Assembly (NCBI GenBank): GCA_910584975.1
Contig: CAJUEA010000004.1
Coordinates: 1-64,000 of the forward strand
DNA: 64,000 nt
Direction of reading: 5' to 3'
Source: an uncultured Christensenella sp.
GTDB taxonomy: Bacteria; Bacillota; Clostridia; Christensenellales; UBA3700
Positions 17,102 through 26,273 of the stretch are shown here, one piece after another. The translations under genes and the position numbers were made by a program. The notes beneath the pieces are model-generated. The model made no database searches and was not told the origin of the DNA. It saw nothing but the letters and a program-made list of their open reading frames with translations. The stretch's first letter is position 1. Every line of letters starts with the position of its first letter.

Positions 17102-18421
17102 TTATTTTTTGTCATTAAGGCAAGCAATACCAGGAAGGATTTTTCCCTCAAACAATTCAAGTGATGCCCCACCACCTGTTGAAATGTGGCTCATTTTGTC
17201 TGCAAAACCAAGTTGTGCAACAGCAGCAGCAGAATCGCCACCACCAATGATTGTTGTGCAGTCAGTTGCATCTGCCATAGCCTTTGCAACAGCAATTGTT
17301 CCTTTTGCAAGTATAGGATTTTCAAACACGCCCATTGGACCATTCCAAACAACAGTTTTTGCTGATTTGATAGCATCTGCAAACATTTCTGCTGATTTAG
17401 TGCCAATGTCCAAGCCCATCATACCTTCAGGGATGTTCATAGCCTCAACATTTGTAACCTCGATTTCTGCATCGATAGGGTTAGGGAATGATTTTGCTGC
17501 AACAGTATCGATTGGAAGATAAATCTTTTTGCCAAGTTTGTCAGCTTTTGCAAGCATCTCTTTGCAATAATCAATTTTTTCATCATCAACCAAAGAATTT
17601 CCTACATTGCCACCTTTTGCCTTGATGAATGTGTAAGCCATACCACCACCAATAATCAAAGTGTCGCATTTTTCAAGCAAATTGTCAATAACTTTTAATT
17701 TGTCAGCAACTTTTGCACCACCCAAAACAGCAACAAATGGTCTTACAGGAGCCTCAAGAGATTTTGCCATAACATTAAGCTCTTTTTCAATCAAGAAACC
17801 ACAAACGCACTCTTTAACAAAACCATATTCTGCAATGCCTGCTGTTGATGCGTGAGATCTGTGAGCTGTACCAAATGCATCGTTAACATAAATGTCACAA
17901 TACTCAGCAAGTTGTTTGCAGAAAGCCTCATCTCTGCCTTCTTCCTCTGCGTGGAATCTCAAGTTTTCAAGCAAAACACACTCGCCAGCTTTTAAAGCTG
18001 CAACTTTAGATTTTGCGTCAGAACCAACAACATCTGTTGCAAATGTAACTTTGCCATCCAAAAGCTCATTCAATCTGTCAGCAACTGGCTTTAAAGTCAA
18101 TTTTACAGGGTCACTCTTAAGAGCTTTGTCGATATAAGCTTTTGTTGCAGACTCTCTTTCTGCCTCAGGAAGAGCTTCCACAGCCTTTTTCTCCTTTTTG
18201 TTAAGCTTGATTTTGTCACTAAAAATGCTGTGAGGTTTGCCCATATGAGAGCAAAGGATAACTTTTGCGCCATTATCCATAAGATATTTGATTGTAGGAA
18301 GAGCGCCATTAATACGATTTTCATCAGTAATAACGCCATCTTTCATAGGAACATTAAAGTCTACTCTGACAAGACATTTTTTCCCAGCAACATTTACATC
18401 TTTAATTGATTTTTTATTCAT
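17102..18421 (-). CDS. pgk: Phosphoglycerate kinase with a charged insertion
   Basis: Makes ATP from 1,3-bisphosphoglycerate. The N-terminal substrate site RVDFNVP (19-25) and HMGKP (59-63) are intact; GGAKVADK and the nucleotide loop GGGDSAAAV are present. The protein has 439 residues against roughly 395 in most bacteria. The difference is largely an insertion at about 64-104 between the GKP and the LTLKPVADRL segment, rich in Lys, Glu and Ala (KLNKKEKKAVEALPEAERES). SD AAGGAG is present. It heads the pgk-tpiA-gpmI run; the 196-nt gap to tpiA leaves room for a second promoter (TTGACA at 16978-16983, weak -10). Confidence 0.96.
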   Translation of the reverse strand: MNKKSIKDVNVAGKKCLVRVDFNVPMKDGVITDENRINGALPTIKYLMDNGAKVILCSHMGKPHSIFSDKIKLNKKEKKAVEALPEAERESATKAYIDKALKSDPVKLTLKPVADRLNELLDGKVTFATDVVGSDAKSKVAALKAGECVLLENLRFHAEEEGRDEAFCKQLAEYCDIYVNDAFGTAHRSHASTAGIAEYGFVKECVCGFLIEKELNVMAKSLEAPVRPFVAVLGGAKVADKLKVIDNLLEKCDTLIIGGGMAYTFIKAKGGNVGNSLVDDEKIDYCKEMLAKADKLGKKIYLPIDTVAAKSFPNPIDAEIEVTNVEAMNIPEGMMGLDIGTKSAEMFADAIKSAKTVVWNGPMGVFENPILAKGTIAVAKAMADATDCTTIIGGGDSAAAVAQLGFADKMSHISTGGGASLELFEGKILPGIACLNDKK

Positions 18422-18726
18422 TATAGGATTCTCCTTCCAATATAAAATAATTTTTAATGCTTATTAATTATATAAATATAATCAATAGCCTTATTATAAC
18501 ACCATTTGCCAATTTTTGCAAGATATTTTTTTAATATGCATTTATTTTTAGCATTTTTTTTGTCATATTTAATATTTTAAACTATTTTTTTAATTTTGGC
18601 AGAAAAAAATGCTTAATATTTCATAATTTTAATCAAAAAAATAATAAATTAAGCAAATTTATATCTAAACAAATTATTAATTTTAAATTTAATTATTCTG
18701 CCAGCAATACTCTTTAAATATTAACA
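18422..18726. other. AT-rich intergenic region, pgk upstream
   Basis: 305 nt between trmL and pgk, almost entirely A/T, with long T- and A-runs. No ORF, hairpin or clear promoter stands out. Confidence 0.5.
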
Positions 18727-19218
18727 TCAAAACTTAGTCAGATGTCCAATTTGATTAAGCTGTTCAAAATTATGTTGTCTGTGATATTCATAAACAATGA
18801 TTGCCACAGAGTTTGCAAGATTAAGCGAACGAATATCTCCTTTCATTGGAATCCTTACGCATTTGTCATAATTATTATGCAAAATTTCCTCAGGTATACC
18901 TTTTGATTCTTTTCCAAACATAACATAAACATCTTGTTCGTAATTAACTTCAGTATGATTATGTTGTGATTTTGTGGATGCATAAAAAATCTGTTTGATA
19001 TTGTCTTTGTTTCTCTCCAAAAACTCCTCATAATTTTTATATGTACAAATATCTGCCAATTCCCAATAATCAAGACCTGCTCTTTTAAGATACTTATCCT
19101 CAAAAGTAAAGCCAAAAGGTTCAATCAAATGCAACCTTGCTCCCGTTGCAGCACAAGTCCTTACTATATTGCCTGTATTTTGAGGTATCTCCGGCTCTAA
19201 CAATACAATGTTTATCAT
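18727..19218 (-). CDS. trmL: tRNA (cytidine/uridine-34 2'-O-)-methyltransferase TrmL
   Basis: A SPOUT-fold methylase that modifies the wobble base of tRNA-Leu isoacceptors with SAM. The 163-residue form starting MINIVLLEPEIPQNTGN is supported by AAGGAGAAAGT immediately upstream; the longer ATG would add nine residues without a ribosome site. The trefoil-knot motifs are visible: NTGNIVRTCAATG near 14-26, MFGKESKGIP near 108, and IRSLNLANSVAI near 128-139. Single-gene unit. Confidence 0.93.
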   Translation of the reverse strand: MINIVLLEPEIPQNTGNIVRTCAATGARLHLIEPFGFTFEDKYLKRAGLDYWELADICTYKNYEEFLERNKDNIKQIFYASTKSQHNHTEVNYEQDVYVMFGKESKGIPEEILHNNYDKCVRIPMKGDIRSLNLANSVAIIVYEYHRQHNFEQLNQIGHLTKF

Positions 19219-19378
19219 ACTTTCTCCTTTTATTCTCCTATTCAATTTGTTATATCTAAAATTATAACTGGCTTATTTTTCTGTCAACATATTAAACTTT
19301 CAATATTTATTGGCTAAAATTTAATATGCTTTTAAACTTTTTTATCATAGCAATTTACTAGCGTTTTATGAAAATAAA

Positions 19379-20332
19379 TCAATCAAAATCAATGCTTTTT
19401 ACAATGCTCACAAGTTCATCTACACTTTCCACATGACACACAGCCTCTTTTATAGGCTTTGCACCTGCCATACCTTTCAAATAAAAACACACTTGTTTTT
19501 TCATGTTTGAATAGATATATCTATCCGTATAAAACTTTTTAAGCGTTTCAATTTGCATTAAAATATCGCGTTTTTTGTCAATATTTTTGAAAATAGTATC
19601 GATTTTTGAGGTGTTTTTTGCAATTTCCATAAAAATTTGAGGATTTCCCAATGCACCTCTTGCAATCATAACGCCTGCAGCCCCTGTGTGTTTTTTGATC
19701 GCCAAATAACTTTCAAAATCCACCACATCGCCATTTGCAATAACAGGGATTTCCACTGCTTGTACAACCTCGGCTATGACATCCCAATCTGCTTTGCCTT
19801 CATAAAAATCTTCTCGTGTTCTGCCATGAATGGCAACACAATCTGCCCCAGCATCCTGCAAATATTTTGCAAAATCAACAGCTTGTTTTTCTCCTTTTTT
19901 AAACCCTTTACGAAATTTTACCGTTACAACTTTTCCTGTTGCAGCCTTAATATTTCTTACGATTTCACTTGCAAGTTTTGGATTGTTCAAAAGCGCACTT
20001 CCCTCGCCATTGTTCACAATTTTTGGCACAGGGCAACCCATATTTATATCAATAATGTCAAACTTTTGCATTTCTTTCATAAGACAAGCTTTTGCCATAA
20101 TTTGTGGGTCATTGCCAAAAATTTGAACAGCCTTTACTTTTTCATTGTCAGTGGTGGCAAGCAATTCTTTTGTTTTTTCACTGCCATAAACCATACCTTT
20201 ACAGCTTATCATTTCCGTACAAGTTAGTGTGGCACCATATCTGACAGCAATATCCCTGAAACCGACATCAGTGAACCCTGCAATCGGTGCAAGCACGGCA
20301 TCCCCTGCAAGATTAATATTACCTATTTTCAT
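19379..20332 (-). CDS. dus: tRNA-dihydrouridine synthase
   Basis: A flavin enzyme that reduces uridines in tRNA D-loops. The 317-residue TIM barrel shows APIAGFTDVGFR near the start, NMGCPVPK with the catalytic Cys, VKFRKGF, IHGRTRE, and IPVIANGDV and MIARGALGNP for FMN phosphate binding. Its start overlaps mazG by 14 nt, so it is the last gene of spoVT-spoVB-mazG-dus. Which U positions it modifies (DusB-like is most likely) is not certain. Confidence 0.93.
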   Translation of the reverse strand: MKIGNINLAGDAVLAPIAGFTDVGFRDIAVRYGATLTCTEMISCKGMVYGSEKTKELLATTDNEKVKAVQIFGNDPQIMAKACLMKEMQKFDIIDINMGCPVPKIVNNGEGSALLNNPKLASEIVRNIKAATGKVVTVKFRKGFKKGEKQAVDFAKYLQDAGADCVAIHGRTREDFYEGKADWDVIAEVVQAVEIPVIANGDVVDFESYLAIKKHTGAAGVMIARGALGNPQIFMEIAKNTSKIDTIFKNIDKKRDILMQIETLKKFYTDRYIYSNMKKQVCFYLKGMAGAKPIKEAVCHVESVDELVSIVKSIDFD

Positions 20333-21725
20333 TTTTCTTTGCCTCTTGCCACAAATTGTCCTGTTCGGCAGCTGTTAAATCACCAAGTGCCACACCTTTT
20401 TTTTCACACATTTGCTCAACAATTACAACTCTGCCAGCAAATTTAGCACAGGCTTTGTTCAACGCAACCTCCCCATCAACACCCAAAAACCTAAGCAAAT
20501 TGACAACTGCAAACAACAAGTCTCCACATTCCATTTCCAAATTGCTATTGCTAGCTCCAAGCACCTCATTAATTTCTTCAAAAATTTTATCTTTGATTTG
20601 TGAAATGTTTTCAAAATCCATACCTGCTTTTGCAAGATATTTTTGATATTTTGCAGCTTTTTGAAGGCAAGGCAAAGCTTTTGCCACACCATTGATTTTG
20701 TCGGCTATGCTTTGTTGACTTTTTTCCACAGCTTTAGCAGCCTCCCATGCTTTCAACGCCTCATCAGCATTGTTTGCAATGACATTTCCAAAAATATGGG
20801 TGTGCCTTGTGACAAGCTTGTTGCACAAATGAGTAATCACTTCATTGCTGTTAAACTCTCCTTCATCCTCGCCGATAACTGCGTGAAAAACGCCTTGCAA
20901 AATCACATCGCCTGCCTCTTCGATAATGTTGTCAATATCCTCATTATCAATAGCCTCAACCAGTTCATATGCCTCTTCGATGAGATTTTTTCTTATGCTC
21001 TCGTGTGTTTGCGCTTTATCCCACTCACAACCATTTTTACTGCGTAATTTGTACATTATTCGCATTAAATCCACAAAATTGTACTCTTGTTTGTCCGTTA
21101 AGCTAAAAGGTTCTACTAATACGCCAGTGGTATAGTCAAAATTTGATTGTCTATCCAATTCATAAACACAAATTTCAATTTGCTTTTCGCCATTTATAAA
21201 TATAATTTTACACTCCTCTCCAACTACTCTTGACAAAATTTCTTTTACTTCGCTTGCAATAAAAGCGTTGTCAATATCCACAACTGCAAGTGGATAGCTT
21301 TTGTCATAACCAAATGCCTTGTCCCCTGCGATATCATAAGCTGAAACTTTGACAACACTTGTTGACGGATGACTTGATATCACACTAAGTTCCCTTGAAA
21401 CGCCTGCAATAATTTGCACATCACAAATTTGTGATAATTTTATCACAGACCTATCATCTGCACCATTGCCATTTACGCAATATGCCACATTTTTATTGCA
21501 AATTGCTTTAAGATATTCTACAATACTGCTATCCAAATCGTCAAAATCCTCTGACTTTTCATAAAGAAAATCCAGAGTTTCGTGTTTTATATTTTTCTCA
21601 ATAAAATACTTGTATGTATTGGTGAGTGCAGTTTTTACAACAACCACATCTGCACCTTCAATCGCCTCAGCTCCTCTTAAAGATAAATCGCCATTCTGCA
21701 CACCTAAGCCTACAACTTTTATCAT
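20319..21725 (-). CDS. mazG: Tetrapyrrole methylase-like/MazG fusion (YabN type)
   Basis: Two domains in 468 residues. The N-terminal half (about 1-215) has the SAM-methylase fold of tetrapyrrole methylases (VVGLGVQNGDLSLRG, then VNGNGADD), but degenerate. The C-terminal half is a tandem MazG nucleoside-triphosphate pyrophosphohydrolase with LIEEAYELVEAID and IIEEAGDVILQ, whose acidic residues bind Mg. MazG proteins clear abnormal NTPs. The fusion equals Bacillus YabN, also next to a SpoVB-like flippase and SpoVT. ATGA overlap with the upstream gene. Confidence 0.92.
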   Translation of the reverse strand: MIKVVGLGVQNGDLSLRGAEAIEGADVVVVKTALTNTYKYFIEKNIKHETLDFLYEKSEDFDDLDSSIVEYLKAICNKNVAYCVNGNGADDRSVIKLSQICDVQIIAGVSRELSVISSHPSTSVVKVSAYDIAGDKAFGYDKSYPLAVVDIDNAFIASEVKEILSRVVGEECKIIFINGEKQIEICVYELDRQSNFDYTTGVLVEPFSLTDKQEYNFVDLMRIMYKLRSKNGCEWDKAQTHESIRKNLIEEAYELVEAIDNEDIDNIIEEAGDVILQGVFHAVIGEDEGEFNSNEVITHLCNKLVTRHTHIFGNVIANNADEALKAWEAAKAVEKSQQSIADKINGVAKALPCLQKAAKYQKYLAKAGMDFENISQIKDKIFEEINEVLGASNSNLEMECGDLLFAVVNLLRFLGVDGEVALNKACAKFAGRVVIVEQMCEKKGVALGDLTAAEQDNLWQEAKKNENR

Positions 21726-23335
21726 AAATCCTCACTTTTTTTTCGAAATTTTTTGCTAAAAGTTGCTATTTGTTTTCCAAACGGAAAAGATATCAACTCT
21801 TCTTCTCTGAAAACTCTGCACATAATGATTAGCACGAAATAAGTCGGCACGGCTATCAATACACTTGCAAGAACTAGCCACCATTTGTTTAGCAAAAAAG
21901 TCAAACCAAATATTATCAATCCTATTATAACACTATTTAACATAATTTTGCTAATACTTTTTATCAAATTTTCTTCTTTTCCCAAAAGTTTTGACATTGT
22001 GCACCAACCGATTAGCACGCAAAGGGTGTAAGCAATTACGCTTGACAAAGCTGCACCTATTATTCCCATATGCATAATCAAAATTACATCAAGAGTTATC
22101 TTGCACACTGCCGTAATCAAAAGTATGATTACTGGCTTAACTGTTTTGCCTAGTGCTTGCATAAGCGATGTGAACACCTGTGATAAAGACAGCAATATTA
22201 CTGAAACAGACGACACCATCAACAACGCAGCAGCAAGATCAATGTTTGCCACAGATAAAGACGGATACAAAATTTGCATTAGTGGACGGGCAAGCACAAA
22301 AATAGCAGCAAAGCACGGAGCCCCTATCAAAAACGAAAGCTTGACTGCAAGCGATGCTTTGTCCTTTATGCTGACAGCATCTCTCAGTGCTCTTTTTGAG
22401 CTGATTATTGGTACTATCGCCACAGCAAAAGCCAAAGTAATTACTATTGGCATATTAACAAGTGAATTTACTGGGGCAGATAAAATACCATATTGAGAAA
22501 TAGCAATATCTCTTGCAAGTCCTCTGCCGACAAGCAAATTGACAATCATCAAGCTGTCAACAAACTGGACTATTGGAAAAACTAGCCCACTTGCCATAAT
22601 AGGCAAACTTACACGCACCAAACTTTTTGTTGTTGCTGTATCCATTTTTATTCGTGGCAATTGTTTTTCTTTTCTTGCAAAATAGATGACTGCAAGCACC
22701 AACATTGACAAAAATTCTGAAAGTGAAATGCCTATCAATGCACCAATGACAGCACTTATCACACCTTGTGGCAACAACAAATATGCAAAAAGCAAGCCAA
22801 ACAACATCTTGAAAACTTGCTCTGCAATTTGCGAAATTGCTGTTGGCACCATATTCATATTACCTTGGAACCAACCTTTAAAATAAGAAGATATTGCAAC
22901 AATTAATATTGCTGGTGCAACAACAAAATAACCATACCTGATGGCAAAGGCACCCTGCAAATTTGATAGTGGCACTGCTATCAGCAACATAATTAGTGTT
23001 GCCAATGTGCCAAGCACAAACAAGAGAACAAAGGATGATTTCATCACTTTTTGTTCCTCAAGTTTTTCGCCCAAAGTGCGTTTTTCACTGACAAGCCTTG
23101 CTATGGCAGTAGGTATACCACTTGAGGACAATGTCAACATCAATGCATAAATCGGAAACACTAATTGGTATATACCTATGCCCTCTGCCCCCAACAAATT
23201 TGTCAGTGGTATGCGGTAAACAGCACCCAATATTTTTGCTATCATTCCCGCAAAAGCAAGTAATAATGCACTTGCAGTATAACTATTTAATGCCGATTTT
23301 TGACGGGTTTTTGCCGTATTTACAGCTTGATTCAA
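21722..23335 (-). CDS. spoVB: SpoVB/MurJ-like MOP flippase
   Basis: A 537-residue multidrug/oligosaccharidyl-lipid/polysaccharide (MOP) exporter with about 14 hydrophobic helices. It opens ASALLLAFAGMIAKILGAVYRIPLTNLLGAEGIGIYQ, the signature of the SpoVB/YabM family that flips lipid-linked wall precursors, in sporulation for cortex peptidoglycan. Start follows the spoVT stop directly and the stop overlaps mazG, so the genes are co-translated. The first codons contain the 18-nt motif TTTAATGCCGATTTTTGA on the plus strand (23286-23303). It may equally be a vegetative YabM-like paralogue. Confidence 0.92.
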   Translation of the reverse strand: MNQAVNTAKTRQKSALNSYTASALLLAFAGMIAKILGAVYRIPLTNLLGAEGIGIYQLVFPIYALMLTLSSSGIPTAIARLVSEKRTLGEKLEEQKVMKSSFVLLFVLGTLATLIMLLIAVPLSNLQGAFAIRYGYFVVAPAILIVAISSYFKGWFQGNMNMVPTAISQIAEQVFKMLFGLLFAYLLLPQGVISAVIGALIGISLSEFLSMLVLAVIYFARKEKQLPRIKMDTATTKSLVRVSLPIMASGLVFPIVQFVDSLMIVNLLVGRGLARDIAISQYGILSAPVNSLVNMPIVITLAFAVAIVPIISSKRALRDAVSIKDKASLAVKLSFLIGAPCFAAIFVLARPLMQILYPSLSVANIDLAAALLMVSSVSVILLSLSQVFTSLMQALGKTVKPVIILLITAVCKITLDVILIMHMGIIGAALSSVIAYTLCVLIGWCTMSKLLGKEENLIKSISKIMLNSVIIGLIIFGLTFLLNKWWLVLASVLIAVPTYFVLIIMCRVFREEELISFPFGKQIATFSKKFRKKSEDL

Positions 23336-23845
23336 TTATTCCAGCTGACTTGCTAAGCAACTGCTTGCAACTTTGATGCTTGATTTGATATCATTTGTTA
23401 TTGTACCTACTGCAATAATACCACCATACAAATCTCCACCTGCCAAAATAGGATGAACATAAACATCATCCGTATAGCCACTGTCATTTTTTGTAATGCG
23501 GATATTTTCATTTGCCATTGTTTGCTTTCGCTCCTGCAAAACGCTGAATAAAGTGTTTGAAATAAGCTCTCCTTCCTTATTCTCTTTGCCACCCTCGTGA
23601 GTTAACACCTTGCTTTTATCCACAATCATAATTTGCACACCACACAAATCAAACAGCACTTTTGAATAACCTTCTGCCAATGTCTGCAAAGCTTGCATTT
23701 GACTAAATTTTTTTATAATAATTTCGTTATCTGAAACTTGGTTCATCTCTAGTTCTTCCCCGTCGCGAATACGCATTGTACGCCTTAATTCTTTTGGAAT
23801 AACTATTCTGCCAAGTTCATCAATTCTTCTGACAATTCCAGCCAT
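23336..23845 (-). CDS. spoVT: Stage V sporulation protein T (AbrB-GAF regulator)
   Basis: Forespore transcription factor that modulates sigma-G genes. The start at 23845 (MAGIVRRIDELGRIVIP) follows TAAGGAGG with eight nt; the longer ATG adds ten unrelated residues. Residues 1-46 form the SpoVT-AbrB DNA-binding swapped hairpin (DELGRIVIPKELRRTMRI), and about 55-165 the GAF-like sensor domain. The length, 169 residues, is close to Bacillus SpoVT. Heads the operon with the SpoVB-like flippase, mazG and dus, the same order as Bacillus. Confidence 0.95.
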   Translation of the reverse strand: MAGIVRRIDELGRIVIPKELRRTMRIRDGEELEMNQVSDNEIIIKKFSQMQALQTLAEGYSKVLFDLCGVQIMIVDKSKVLTHEGGKENKEGELISNTLFSVLQERKQTMANENIRITKNDSGYTDDVYVHPILAGGDLYGGIIAVGTITNDIKSSIKVASSCLASQLE

Positions 23846-24039
23846 AAATTTCCTCCTTAAAAATAGCATTTGCAATATGTTTTACAATATTCATAATTTT
23901 GGCAATAATTTTTGCAAAACAACTACAACAATTTTGCTTTTTAATTTTTATAAGCATTAAAAATCAATGTTTGAAACATTTCAATTTTAAATGCTATTCT
24001 AAAAATACTTTTGGTCGCATAAATTCAATGCGTAAATAA

Positions 24040-24045
24040 TATAAT
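24040..24045 (+). promoter_or_regulatory. -10 box five nt before the ATG at 24051
   Basis: A consensus TATAAT ends five nt before the ATG. No -35 better than GCATAA at 17 nt is visible, and there is no Shine-Dalgarno sequence, so a leaderless transcript is possible. Confidence 0.4.
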
Positions 24046-24050
24046 TTAAT

Positions 24051-24968
24051 ATGTATAAAATTTTCTATGATAATGAACAATTTGCAATTTTACTGGACGG
24101 AGAACAATCCTCAAGTGGTATGCTTGAGCTTGAGGCAGACAAAAACTATGTGCTTACTCTTTTACCGATTTATGACAAAACATTGTTTTTGCCAATAAGC
24201 TCTAATGTTAAAATTAAAAACAACAACTTAGTGTGCAATATTCCTCACATAAAGATTGATAAAACGCAATTTTATCTTACACCAAAATTTGCACCTTATA
24301 TTCCACCCAGCAATCCACATGTGAATATTCAAAGGGAATTTGGCGAGCATACTATTACTGTTTACACGGATAATATCCCAAAACTTTTGATTGAAAATGC
24401 AAGCAATTTTATTAGCGTGTTGCTGCCAGAATATCCAGACAAACTGCAAGAGGCTGTGCTTGATAACGGAGTGCTTTTCTATTGCCTTTGTCCACATTAT
24501 TTGTGCATTGTGCTTTATGACTACAACGATTACTTTGTTTTGGTCGACAAGCAATGTGATAGTTATGAATTTGACGAAAATGGAATTTCCTTGACTGTTA
24601 CACTTAATGATAATCAAGGTAGAGTTTATCATTGTCACTTGAAATTTGAGGACAAACAATATATTTGCGATAATGACTATTTTGAATATAAATCGCCTCA
24701 TACCCCACACGAAAAACTGGTTGGGTATGACTTTTTGCAAGCGATTTTGGCAGACGACATTGACTATGCACAAAAATTGCTTTCACCTAACTGCAAAAAC
24801 AGCTTTGAGGATATTCAAAATATGCTAGAAGATTTGCAAACTATACTCATACCAAAATGCCCGATTAACAAAGATTGTGTTTATATCACACTTGCAAAAA
24901 AAATGGCAACTTGCAAGTTTAATATACAAAACGGATTGATAGAGAGTGTTATCACAACAAAACAATAA
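24051..24968 (+). CDS. Unknown cytoplasmic protein, 305 residues
   Basis: I do not recognise this protein. It has no signal peptide or membrane helix. The first ~210 residues look beta-rich (alternating hydrophobics, e.g. FYLTPKFAPYIPP, ISLTVTLND). Residues about 220-300 (LVGYDFLQAILADDIDYAQKLL, then YITLAKKMATCKFNI) look like a small alpha+beta domain, loosely reminiscent of an NTF2-like fold. It is transcribed away from spoVT and is followed by a separate metalloprotease gene. There is no ribosome site; a TATAAT lies just upstream of the ATG. Confidence 0.65.
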   Translation: MYKIFYDNEQFAILLDGEQSSSGMLELEADKNYVLTLLPIYDKTLFLPISSNVKIKNNNLVCNIPHIKIDKTQFYLTPKFAPYIPPSNPHVNIQREFGEHTITVYTDNIPKLLIENASNFISVLLPEYPDKLQEAVLDNGVLFYCLCPHYLCIVLYDYNDYFVLVDKQCDSYEFDENGISLTVTLNDNQGRVYHCHLKFEDKQYICDNDYFEYKSPHTPHEKLVGYDFLQAILADDIDYAQKLLSPNCKNSFEDIQNMLEDLQTILIPKCPINKDCVYITLAKKMATCKFNIQNGLIESVITTKQ

Positions 24969-25195
24969 AATTTGCTATTTTAATTTTACATTTAATTTAC
25001 TCATTATGTATGGACATTTTGCAAAAAATTGTTCATAATGTCTATGAGGGCTATTTTTTATATTTATATTGGTATATCATATTATAATTATTAATAAATT
25101 TAGTGCTATCAAAATCTTTTAACCGACTTTTTTAGTTGTACGAGATATAAAAACACTTTTAAGAAAATAGTCAAATTTTTAAAGAGGTCAAACAA

Positions 25196-25957
25196 ATGAT
25201 TATTTTATGCGAAATGTCAGCTGCTAGCTATGACACATTGATAAACATTTTGTATCTTATATGCATTCTGTTTATTCCAGTGCTTTTGTGGTCAATTTAT
25301 GTGTCCTTTAAAGTAAAATCAAATTTCAAAAAATTTAATATGGTTTCAAGCAAAAAGGGGTTACCTGCACACATCGTCGCAAGACAAATTCTTGACAGCG
25401 AAGGCTTGACAAATGTGCAAATTGGAAGATGTGGTGGAAGTTTATCCGATCACTACGACCCAAGAAATAACACTGTATATCTATCCGAAAGCGTATACAA
25501 CTCTCCATCTATTGCAGCGATTGGCGTTGCAGCACATGAAGTTGGACACGCTATTCAACACGCACGCAACTATGCTCCTGTAAAAATTCGTGGTGCATTG
25601 GTTCCAGTGCTGAACATAAGCTCAAAAATGCTGATTCCTATTTTGATTGTAAACATCTTTCTAACAATATTTTTGCCAGTAAACAGCGCCATTCCTATGT
25701 ATATCTATTATGCTATTTTTGGAATATACGCACTAAATATGTTATTTGCAATGGTTACACTTCCTTGTGAATTTAATGCAAGCTCTCGTGCAAAAGAAAT
25801 TCTTGTGGATATGGGAATGCTTGACGAAGACGAAATCCGTGGAGTAAGCAAAGTGCTACGCTCTGCGGCAATGACCTATGTTGCATCTTTTGTTTTAACA
25901 TTAATTCAACTTGCAAGAATCTTGTTGATTATTCTGTCAAACAGAAGAAGAGATTAG
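25196..25957 (+). CDS. YugP-family membrane zinc metallopeptidase
   Basis: A 253-residue integral membrane protease of the neutral zinc metallopeptidase_2 (YugP) family; the substrate is not known in general. An N-terminal helix (15-38) is followed by a cytosolic section with the HEVGH zinc motif (114-118, AAHEVGHAIQHARNY) and further helices near 140-190 and 225-248. The downstream stretch with CEFNASSRAKEIL is the conserved third-ligand region. AGAGGT precedes the ATG. Single-gene unit ended by a strong terminator. Confidence 0.92.
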   Translation: MIILCEMSAASYDTLINILYLICILFIPVLLWSIYVSFKVKSNFKKFNMVSSKKGLPAHIVARQILDSEGLTNVQIGRCGGSLSDHYDPRNNTVYLSESVYNSPSIAAIGVAAHEVGHAIQHARNYAPVKIRGALVPVLNISSKMLIPILIVNIFLTIFLPVNSAIPMYIYYAIFGIYALNMLFAMVTLPCEFNASSRAKEILVDMGMLDEDEIRGVSKVLRSAAMTYVASFVLTLIQLARILLIILSNRRRD

Positions 25958-25974
25958 ATGAAAAATAAAATATT

Positions 25975-26008
25975 AAAAAGACTTTCTACTCACGGAAAGT
26001 CTTTTTTT
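25975..26008 (+). terminator. Terminator of the yugP-like gene
   Basis: AAAGACTTTC (25977-25986) pairs with GAAAGTCTTT (25995-26004) around an 8-nt loop and runs into seven Ts. Confidence 0.9.
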
Positions 26009-26204
26009 GTATAAATATATTATTCTACAAGTTATACATAAAATATATTCTCTATTAATTATCTTTGATTTGGGATGCTTTGCTTTTCAATATTAGTCAA
26101 AACTGCTACAACTTCTAGTTATATCACAAATTGTAATTATCATTGTATATTGTCATATTAAATCTTTTTTTTATCATTAAATTACTAATTATTTTCACAC
26201 ATAA

Positions 26205-26235
26205 AAACAATCGCACAAATAATGTGCGATTGTTT
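26205..26235 (-). terminator. Terminator of the GH2-like gene
   Basis: AAACAATCGCACA and TGTGCGATTGTTT form a perfect 13-bp stem with a five-nt loop; on the minus strand it continues into TTTTTAT. The gap 25958-26273 holds only this and the preceding terminator. Confidence 0.88.
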
Positions 26236-26273
26236 GTTTATTAATTATAATTTTTTATTATATCATTAAACTA

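Noticed and set aside
20319..21725. Toxin-antitoxin MazG/MazE link
   Set aside because: This is the YabN-type methylase/MazG fusion in its conserved sporulation neighbourhood; no toxin gene is nearby.
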